Assembly (NCBI RefSeq): GCF_010183535.1
Contig: NC_071328.1
Coordinates: forward strand, 3,782,001-3,846,000
Length of the DNA: 64,000 nucleotides
Reading direction: 5' to 3'
Source: Caenorhabditis remanei
Lineage: Eukaryota; Nematoda; Chromadorea; Rhabditida; Rhabditidae
Position 1 is the first letter of the stretch. Every line of letters begins with the position of its first letter. Positions 1 through 9,100 of this stretch are shown in pieces. The notes under the pieces were generated by a model. The model made no database searches. It was given only the letters and a program-made list of their open reading frames with translations, and had not been told where the DNA came from. A program made the position numbers and the translations under genes.

Positions 1-1316
1 TCGGAGCTGGAGTCATTGACAGCGACTACCGCGGAGAAGTCAAGGTTCTTCTGTTCAACTTCAATGATGCAGATTTTGAGGTATTTTGCTCAATTTGTTT
101 ATGAAATTTGATATTATTTGTTTATATTTGCAGGTGAAGAAGGGCGATAGAATCGCTCAACTCATCTGCGAGCAGATTGGAAATGGAACATACGAAGAGG
201 TGAACAGTTTAGAGACAACTGATCGTGGAGCCGGTGGATTCGGATCAACTGGGCAGTCTGCAATGGCTACCGAAACCACTGTTACCCCCACCACCACTTC
301 CACATCGGAACGCGTCGCCGTCCGCTTCACTGCACTCAATGAGAATGCTCAGACACCGACATACGGATCGCAAGAAGCCGCCGGCGCTGATTTGTACAGT
401 GCTGAAGATGTCGTTGTTCCGGCGAAGAGCAAAATGTGCGTTTCGACAGGAATTCAAATGGAACTGCCATTCGGATACTACGGAAGAGTGGCACCACGGT
501 CTGGACTCGCCGCCAAGCATTTCATTGATGTCGGAGCCGGCGTTGTCGACAGTGACTATCGTGGAGAAGTCAAGGTTCTCCTGTTCAATTTTAACAATAC
601 TGACTTTGAGGTGAGTTGCTAATGGTTGCTAGTGAACTCTAAACCAATTTTTTGTTTTCAGGTCAAAAAAGGAGACAGAATCGCTCAACTCGTTTGCGAG
701 AAAATCGGGCACTGTGTCTACGAAGCAGTCAGTGAACTCGAGAATACTGACCGCGGAGCCGGTGGATTCGGATCGACTGGACAGTCAGCGATGGAGAGTG
801 AGCCAGCCGTGAAGAAGGCAAAAATGGAGACTGCTATCTCCCCAGTCGCTATTCAGTTCACCAAGAGCAACGAGAACGCTCAAATGCCGACATACGGCTC
901 GGAATTCGCCGCTGGTGCCGATTTGTACAGTGCGGAAGACGTCGTTGTTCCGGCGAAGAGCAAGCTGTGCGTCTCGACAGGAATTCACATGAAATTGCCA
1001 CTCGGATACTACGGAAGAGTTGCTCCTCGTTCGGGACTCGCTGCCAAGCACTTCATTGATGTCGGAGCCGGAGTCATCGATAGCGACTATCGAGGAGAAG
1101 TCAAGGTTCTTCTGTTCAACTTCAATGACGCAGATTTTGAGGTATTTTTGTTAATAGTATGATTCTTTTACTGAAATGCTGAATTTTCAGGTCAAGAAGG
1201 GTGACAGAATCGCCCAACTCGTTTGCGAACAAATTGCTCTTTGTGATTACCAGAAAGTCGAAACACTCGAGGACACTGAGCGCGGAGCTGGTGGATTCGG
1301 ATCGACCGGAAAATAA
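1..1316 (+). CDS. dut-1: dUTPase with tandem dUTPase domains (3' part)
   Basis: dUTPase hydrolyses dUTP to dUMP and pyrophosphate, keeping uracil out of DNA. Exons 1-80, 134-610, 662-1141 and 1191-1316 (TAA 1314-1316) encode about 386 residues; the 5' end lies outside the window. The window holds the end of one trimeric-type dUTPase domain and two complete ones. Each complete domain shows the five family motifs in order: [32 protein letters not shown] and [10 protein letters not shown]. An intron falls at the same place before motif 4 in every repeat, so exon and domain duplicated together. Each new domain begins with a Met (MATET near 264, MESEP near 791), as if old start codons were kept. 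Most dUTPases are homotrimers of one-domain chains; this chain probably folds as a pseudo-trimer. The AATAAA at 1436-1441 lies just before the convergent neighbour's stop codon. Confidence 0.96.
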
Positions 1317-1455
1317 ACAACTAACCAGTAACATCAATCCCTGTACTATGTATTGATCTCGTTTAATTTTTGCAATTTTTGCAGTTTATCAATGATTCTC
1401 ATATCTTTTTCTTCTTTTTTACGCACAAATTGTCAAATAAACCTAATTTATTCAA

Positions 1456-2167
1456 TCAACAAGAATTCGAACCGATTTCTACTACACGATTCCGAATTTC
1501 AGAGAGATCTGCCGCGTTGGGAATGATATATTCATCGGGATCTCGCTTCGAACCGGCTTCAAAAAGTTGAGCATTGCTGGCGATGATTTCGTTGAATGGG
1601 AAGATGTTCAGGTTTCTGGAAGAAAGAAAATGATAAGAAACGGAGAGAATTGGCTGGTAAACAAACGTGCTCTTTCCCTGATAACCGATGATTGCAATTT
1701 CACTTGGGTCGGCAATCGACTCTCTCGTTTCTATGAAACCGATGGATTCTTGTTTTTCCACGAAACCACACTGAATTTTCTCTTTTTTTTAAACAAAAAT
1801 GTACGTTTTGTTAACAAACCGCGAGAAGCCAATGTGCAGAGTTGCCTTTTGAATAAACTGGCTGAAAATTCGGACCACAATCATAGGCAACGAGAATGTG
1901 CTTCCCTTCGCCAATTGATTGTGTGAACTCTTTCGCGTTTGGCATTTCTTTCGCTTTTGAGCAATTTGGAAGGTATTCGTTGATGAGGGAAGACAGATAA
2001 TCAACTGGAGAAGATACATTTGGATTTAGAAAGCGATTCAAAACAAACCAGAATACATTTCTCCTTGTTTTGTGAATCCCATTGATTTTGCTTTCTCCAG
2101 AATGTCATCTACACTTATTTTGACTCCGAAATGTTCCAAACACATGGATAGAGCTACTAGTCCACAT
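1456..2167 (-). CDS. ACTMAP-like actin maturation protease (5' end unresolved)
   Basis: Exons on the minus strand, in coding order: 2167-2049, 2004-1820, 1770-1667 and 1615-1456 (stop 1456-1458), with introns of 44, 49 and 51 bp. Joined, they read as the C19orf54/ACTMAP family: CGLVALS with the putative nucleophilic Cys, QGEMYSVDYL, a GNSAHWLLACGF block with the putative catalytic His, then QGKSTNLN and ASNAQLFEAG. The family removes the N-terminal residue of actin. Reading through the last intron would also stay open, but the spliced form restores the conserved QGKS-x-NL run. The first exon is uncertain: a candidate ends at a donor after 3572 (IEQLVNNVIDFFR, then Cys), which would put the whole 1.2 kb palindrome in an intron. 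That exon has an in-frame stop just upstream, so another start is possible. The 3' end converges on dut-1. Confidence 0.72.
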
Positions 2168-2361
2168 CTAAATTTAATATTTTTTCAATTTTCTGTTGCA
2201 TTTCAATCGAAAAAGCTCACGTCGGTCCTTTCTGTTGCTGTGGTGTTATTTTACTTGTGTTCAGGCAAACCCGTCCGCCAAATTCTCCCGTAAAATTTGT
2301 CAATCGAATTTGGGTTATCAGGGGCAAAGAATCGAACTCGAAGGCAACGCTATCCATTCTA

Positions 2362-3561
2362 ACTAGGGAATGGCTCGCACAATGGTTGGAGATACACAAC
2401 ATGATATATATCGTTGGAAAGCTGACGTTTCCCTGATTCCAAATCTATATTCAGTTTTTGCAATGGCGCTCCCAGTTTTGAGATATCCGGCTCCAAAGTT
2501 TGGGTAAATTTTAGTGCTAAAACTCGAGTTTCCAACCCCGCGTGTTGCCACAACACGTAAACCCATTCGGGGAATAGTTAAAACAACGGTCGAATGGTCG
2601 AGGGGGTTACAGGTGTGGTAGTAGGTGGACACTCTATGGTTCGATTCCTTGCCTTTTTTCCTTTTTTTTTTTCTTTTTTGTAATCCTCGTTTTTGGGTCC
2701 CATGGTCATCACAATGTGTCAGAATTCGGTTTTTGAAGGTTTTCGAGTCTATATTGACGTTTTAAGAAAAATTATTTTTTTCAAGAAATTCAAATTTTCT
2801 GTGACCAAGTCCATGGCAGGCAGTCAGAATTTTTTTTCGAAAAATTTTCGTTAAAAGTTAGAAAAACAATAGAAAAGGCGTTTTGATATTAGATTCCAAC
2901 ATGTTTACATGATAGAGATCTTCACCACGACTTTAACTTCGAATCACCACATAAGAAGCAGAGAAGTTGCTTCAAAAAAAGTATATACCAGAGCAACAAG
3001 ACAAGTAAACTTTGGAAAAAATAATTTTTATGCCTTGCTATAACATTTTCTATTGTTTTTCTAACTTTTAACGAAAATTTTTCGAAAAAAAATTCTGACT
3101 GCCTGCCATGGACTTGAATTCACAGAAAATTTGAATTTCTTGAAAAAAATAATTTTTCTTAAAACGTCAATATAGACTCGAAAACCTTCAAAAACCGAAT
3201 TCTGACACATTGTGATGACCATGGGACCCAAAAACGAGGATTACAAAAAAGAAAAAAAAAAGGAAAAAAGGCAAGGAATCGAACCATAGAGTGTCCACCT
3301 ACTACCACACCTGTAACCCCCTCGACCATTCGACCGTTGTTTTAACTATTCCCCGAATGGGTTTACGTGTTGTGGCAACACGCGGGGTTGGAAACTCGAG
3401 TTTTAGCACTAAAATTTACCCAAACTTTGGAGCCGGATATCTCAAAACTGGGAGCGCCATTGCAAAAACTGAATATAGATTCGGAATCAGGGAAACGTCA
3501 GCTTTCCAACGATATATATCATGTTGTGTATCTCCAACCATTGTGCGAGCCATTCCCTAGT
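2362..3561. repeat. 1.2 kb near-perfect palindrome (inverted repeat, about 515 bp arms)
   Basis: Left arm 2362-2876, right arm 3046-3561, spacer 2877-3045 (169 bp). Aligned by eye, the arms differ by one substitution in the part compared (near 2449), one homopolymer length difference and one small indel (near 2805/3117). Each arm carries the same 89-codon open frame, which looks like chance. Each also carries GGTTCGATTCC (2638-2648 plus; complement at 3275-3285), a perfect match to the Pol III B-box consensus. The near-identity implies recent formation or ongoing arm-to-arm correction. Confidence 0.93.
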
Positions 3562-3788
3562 AAACTAGCACCTAAAGAAATCAATAACATTGTTCACGAG
3601 TTGTTCGATGTCCCCTCAGCGAGTGTAATGTTTTGGAAGAGACGGCCGAGAAACATTTCGGCCGGTGACCGCGGTCATGACCGTTTGTCGTCTATTGACA
3701 GTGGAAATGAAAATAAAATAAACAATAACACGTTTGACATAATGCCTTTACTAAAACAACTATAAAAACTACGGCGGTAATAGGAACA

Positions 3789-4829
3789 TTAGATGAACTT
3801 TTGGATTTCGTCGTAGATTGCGAGCACGAGAGCACCTCCAGTTCCACGGAACACGTTGGACAGAGCTCCCTTGAACATGGCGGACATTCCTTCGTTCTTG
3901 ATGATCTTGACGGCGCAGTCCAAAGTGTTCTTGTAGAGGATGTCCTTGCGGCCAGACTGCATCATCATGCGACGACGAACAGTGTCCCATGGATAGGAGA
4001 GGATTCCAGATCCAACTGTGACGACCTGAGCGATAGCCCAGGCGGCGAAGAAGTTGAGTTTCTTTCCGTCAGAAGTGAAGACCATCTTGGCGGTGTCGAA
4101 CATTCCGAAGTAGGCGGCACGGTAGATGATGATACCTTGCACGGAGACGAAGAAACCTCTGAAACAGTAATTGTTAATTAACTAATTATAATTATTCATT
4201 GTGGTATACCTGTAGAGTCCGATTGGTCCATCAGACTTGGCAATCTTGACGAGACAATCGGCTAATCCCTTGAACTCGCGTTCATTAGCTTTTCCGACGT
4301 CAGCAGCCAAACGAGTACGGGCGAAGTCCAATGGGTAGACAAAGCAGAGAGACGTGGCTCCGGCAGCTCCTCCAGAAGCGAGATTTCCAGCAAAGAACTT
4401 CCAGAAATCCTTCTTCTTGTCCAATCCCTTCTGGAACATGTTCTTGTAGGTGTCCTTGAAGGCGAAATTCAGCGCCTGTGTCGGGAAGTACCGAATGACA
4501 TTAGCCAAGTTTCCTCTCCAAAGAGCCGCATATCCTTGCTCCTTCGGCACACGAACGAGCACATCGACGATTCCCTTGTAGCGCTTGTCGGCGGTGATGG
4601 TTTGAGAAGCATCTTGAACTTGCAGAAGAAGTTTGACACGCTCGATTGGTGCGACGGCAGTCTTGGAGACAGCGGCAGCAGTTCCTCCTGAAGCGAGATC
4701 GATCAAGAATTTGCGGGTGTCGAAACCCTTCTTCACGTCCTTCTTATTTTCGATTGGTTTTGAATCTCCTCCTGCAAACAGAAAATTAATAAAAGATAGA
4801 GAGAAAGAGCGAAACAAACCTCCCGACAT
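3789..4829 (-). CDS. Mitochondrial ADP/ATP carrier (ANT, SLC25A4/5/6 family)
   Basis: Exons 4829-4820, 4771-4210 and 4158-3789 give 313 residues, the usual family length. The protein exchanges cytosolic ADP for matrix ATP across the inner mitochondrial membrane. It has the three-repeat carrier layout, with PIERVK, PLDFAR and PWDTVRRR versions of the Px[DE]xx[KR] signature. The adenine-nucleotide-translocase-specific RRRMMM motif follows in the third repeat. The first exon codes only four amino acids, so the start was chosen by splicing ATG TCG GGA G onto the acceptor at 4772; the open frame without splicing would insert a non-conserved stretch. The gene is one of the C. elegans ant-1 paralogues, but I cannot say which. 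It is transcribed away from the secreted-protein gene upstream. Confidence 0.95.
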
Positions 4830-5397
4830 GCTTGCAGAAGTGCTGTAGGATATCGAAGCGGTTAAAAACCGAAACTGATTATCTTCTACTCGGTTCGGCG
4901 GCGCATCGACATTGCCACGTGGCTGCCACGTTTCGAGACGCCCATCTTGACACGGGTCACGCCTGAAAGAAAAATTACACGTTTTTATTGAAAGTTTTGC
5001 AAAAAAACGAGAGAGTACGTGAGGAGTGAGAGACGGAGAGACGAAACGTTTAAAGGTGGATAGCTTTTGTAGATTTACAGATTGACATTTTCAAACGAAA
5101 AAAAGGTTAAGTTTCAATGTATTTATAGTTTTCGACTGGAAATTTTTTAAACTAAATACCTTTCTGTTAAAATTTGCTACAAAAGATATTGAAAATAAGT
5201 AAAATCTGCTTCGAAATTTCAGAAATTAAGTTTAACTAGTTTCAGAATGTAGAGACGCAGAGACGAAAAGTTTAAAGGCGCAGCTCTTTTGTAGATTTAC
5301 GATTAAATTTATTTTTTATTTTTCGAGGAGAAAACTTCAATAAAACAATTTAATTATTTATTCTACCAGCAATAAATGTAATCAAAAATCAAAAAAT
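4830..5397. other. Intergenic, with a short direct repeat
   Basis: No gene seen. The stretch holds the upstream region of the ADP/ATP carrier gene and two copies of a short block (about 5021-5085 and 5252-5305) with the shared words gagac-gaaacgtttaaaggtg and tttgtagatttac. A GCCACGTGGCTGCCACG stretch lies around 4914. Confidence 0.5.
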
Positions 5398-5894
5398 TCA
5401 TTCATAAGACAGCTTCGCTTGATAATCCATTTCTCCGCTCACATCTTTGATATCCTTCGAGATCACATATCGACAAATTCCTTTTCCTATCTCGCATTGC
5501 GGTTTAATGTTGAGAGTCAACTCCATTTCACTCTCATATTCAGAACAATCATGGTAAAGGTGCATGATAACGTCGTAGCCCTGCAAAAAATCATATTTCA
5601 TTCTAACTTTCCTCTTTAATTCTCTCTTACCGACGACCACTTTTCATCACCATTCTGCGAGCCTTGCATCATAATACGAGCGACTCCTGGGCGTGCTTCA
5701 CCGATCTTTTGCGGTGTAATCTTGTCATTACTATTCAAAATCCAGTAGTCATGCTCAAGGAATTGTAGATTATAGGTGTACGACGTTCTTTGGTGATAGC
5801 CACAATTGAGGGTGACGTTGAAGATGAACTTGTCATCTGCTGATACAGAATAGAAGGTGATAGCCAGGAAGAGTAGAGTGATTAGGCAGCGCAT
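5398..5894 (-). CDS. Small secreted nematode protein, paralogue of 11946-13098
   Basis: Exons 5894-5631 and 5580-5398 encode 148 residues. The N-terminus (MRCLITLLFLAITFYSVSA) is a clear signal peptide ending near residue 19, followed by about 129 mature residues with few cysteines (NCGY, HDCSE, QCEIGKGICRY), consistent with two disulphides. I do not recognise a named domain. It aligns end to end with the 11946-13098 gene: same length, same Cys spacing, the shared blocks GYDV, IGxGxC and RxSKDI, and an intron at the same place before GYDV. The two genes lie on the same strand on either side of the SNF2 gene. Probably an extracellular protein; function unknown. Confidence 0.88.
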
Positions 5895-6142
5895 TTTTGC
5901 AGGGAATAATTCTGACCACGATTGGAAACGTGGTTAGAATCAATGCAAAATATTCCACAACACCTCCAACAAAAATGTCAACACGTTATCGAATAATTTT
6001 GTTTTTAACAAACAAAGTTACAAAACGTTATAATTGTAATCAACCAAATTCCCATAAATTTTGAGCGTCTGCAATATCCTTGTATTTAAATTCTGAAATA
6101 ACATACACTCAAAAATCTGCAATTTTTATTTTAACAGACGAA

Positions 6143-9100
6143 ATGACCGAACTCCGTGTGATCACTCCAGATGACTCCGATGACGACGATGACGAGCTGG
6201 ACGACAAGGAATACGAAACAACAGATGATGAAATCGAGCTCAGTGATGATGACATGGACACGATTAGCGCATCGGAGACCAGCTCCGGATCAAAAAGGGA
6301 GTTAGGAGGTCTTTCCGATGATAATGATTCCGGGAAATTCCGAAAAAGAATGGCGCAATTGGATCTTCTCAATCTCAACCCGGAGTATAAAATCACCAGA
6401 ATGGTAACGTCGGAGAATGGGGACTCGGAAAAGCCCTGGAAAGTTGAAAAATCGGTATGGAACCGACTCCACGAGTAAGTCCCAGTTTTTTTCGTGTATT
6501 AGCACGACACGCTTCTTACAACCGCGCTCTACCGAAACCGAAAAAAATTGTGTGTGAAATTGAGAGACTCAAAGAAAAGAGACATTTTTCTAGGGCGTTT
6601 CGGTGGTGCGCAGTTGGAAGAACTGTGCCGAGCTAATAAAGCAATTGTGTTTTAGCTTTCAAAAAGAAGGCGTGATTTGGCTCCAGAAGAGGACCGATCA
6701 CCGAAGTGGAGGAATTCTGGCGGACGAAATGGGTCTTGGAAAGACAATTCAAGCGGTTGTATATCTTCGATCTATCGCTGAAACTAATCGAGTTCATTAC
6801 AAGTTAGCATTTATTACAAATGACGAAAAATTTCCGGATAGTTTTCGAAAAAACCGTTCGAAAATGTTGGAAATTTTTCCTGAAATTTAGTGATTTTTGA
6901 TTTTTTCTGAAAATTTTCCTATTTTGTACTCAAAAACAGATTTCTGGGTGCCTGTCCTTGAAATACTTACAGTTTTCATTAAAATTCAATATTTTTGACT
7001 CCGAAATCTAATTTTTCACACAGTTTTCTCGAATTTGTTTTCGATTTTTTTTGTTTTTGGTCAAAAATTTTTGAAAAAGATTTGTTTCGGTTTTTCGGTA
7101 TTAGCACGACACGCTTCTCACAATCGCGCTCTCAGTTGTAAAAACTGTGCCGAGCTAATAAGAAGTTTTCGAAAAAAAGTTTTACATCCGTGATACCGAT
7201 GAATAATATAACTGTTTCCAGATGCACAGGTCTCGATATAGCTCTTATTGTGTGCAACGTGTCTATCCTCTCTCAATGGATTGAAGTTCTCAATGAATGG
7301 TTTCCAAAAGTCCGTGTATTCCTTCTTCATAAACACAGCTCGACGGGCCGAGATGAGAATTATGATAGTGATGTGTTTGAGAAGTTAAGAAAACGGGGCA
7401 AAGAGTTTCCCCATGGAGCAGTTGTGTTGACCACCTACTCCCTCTTTACCCGCTTGAAAAGACCTCTGGTGAAACAGTTCTGGCAAGTGGTGATTCTGGA
7501 CGAAGGTCATCACATTCGAAATGAGGATACAAAGTGTTCGAAGGCTATGCGTCAATTGATGACTACACAGAGATTCATCCTGACTGGAACACCATTTCAA
7601 AATCGACTTTCCGAGTTCTGGAAACTCGTTGATTTTGTACACCCCGGAAGACTATCCGACTCGTCAACTTTTCATCGTAACTTCACTCACATCATCAACG
7701 CAGGAGCCAATTTGAAGTGTTCACCACAGGCTGCAGCTAAAGCCTATGAATGTCTTGTTGCTCTTCACAGAGCTGTAAAACCACTCATTCTTAGACGTCT
7801 CCAAGTCGACCACAAGGATATCCTCAATTTACCCGAAAAGAATGAGCTCGTGAGTGGTATTCAGGGATGTGCGGAACGGAAATCGGAAATTCCGAAATTT
7901 CCGACTTTTTTCGGGACTGTTTTTCGTCGGAATCGAAACTTCTCCGAACTTTATTTTCGGAAATTCTGGAAATTTCGGAAACTCGGGTTTTCAAATTTTT
8001 CATAGTCAAAATCAATACAAGCTCAGCACACATACTTCACATTGGTTTTGCAGCAATTTCTTCTGATTCCGCACAAATTTCGCTTATTTTCATCATGAAA
8101 ATATATGAAATTCCGGAAATTTCGGAAATCGGAAATTTCCGAAAGTTCCGAAAAAATCGGAAATGTTCCGACGGTAAATCAGTTCCAAAAAAATCGGAAA
8201 TTTCGGAATTTCCGATTTCCGTTCCGCACATCCCTGGTGGTATTAATCAATTTTTTATCGTCTAATTTCTGTTTTCCAGGTGCTCAGCTGCGAATTATCT
8301 CACCGACAACGTCGTCTTTACGAAGAGTACGGTAATTCGAAAGAAGTGGCTGAAATTCTTGAGAGACGTCTAAAGCCATTCATTGGGTTCAACAAGATTA
8401 GTGATATTTGCAATCATCCGGGCATCTACAGAGGGGAAACTCCGGGTAGCTCAAAATTTGGAGAGATCAAACACAGTGGAAAAGTTGCAATGACTTTCAA
8501 ATTATTCGACGAGTGGTTTAAGGATCCAAAGAATCGAGTCATCTTTTTCACTCAACGACGCAAGGTTGTCGAAATGATGAAGTACTTTTTGGATCAGAAT
8601 GGGTTAGAATTGCACTGAAAATGCAGTATTTTCAGGTTTTCAGACGTCGCAATGGATAAAAAAACGTCTCATTCTCTATCAAATGAGCCAAAAAACGGGA
8701 ATTTTGGTCAGAAATTGACTTTTTTGATATTAGCTCAGCACAGTTACTACAACTGCGCTCCACCGAAATGCCCTTGAAAAATGTCTCTTTTTCTCAGAGT
8801 ATCTCAATTTCGCACACTATTTTCATCGGTTTCGGTAGAGCGCGGTTGTAAGAAGTGTGTCGTGCTAATACAGAGTATGATTTTCAGCTGATTCAGCTAA
8901 TAGTTATTTTCCCAAAAATTATAACAGTTTTAGAGCGTCTTCGAGTACATTTTCTGCAATTTTTGTTCGAAAGTGTTTTTTTGCCAAAAAAGTTATACTC
9001 ACCGTTCCGAAAATCGGTTTTTCTGTATCAAAAAGTTATTTTCTGACCAAAATTCACGTGTTTTGGCTCATTTTCTGATGGATTGGACCTTTTTTTCAAC

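Noticed and set aside
2363..3560. Identical 89-codon ORFs on opposite strands near 2363-2632 and 3291-3560
   Set aside because: They are the two arms of the palindrome. No splice sites, start context or family match supports a protein.
3367..3765. 132-codon plus-strand ORF partly outside the palindrome
   Set aside because: Its first half is palindrome arm sequence and the rest has no recognisable motif. On the other strand the region fits a possible first exon of the protease gene better.
3789..4829. Assigning the carrier to a specific ant-1 paralogue name
   Set aside because: The family is certain, but the paralogue cannot be named from the sequence alone without alignment to the others.
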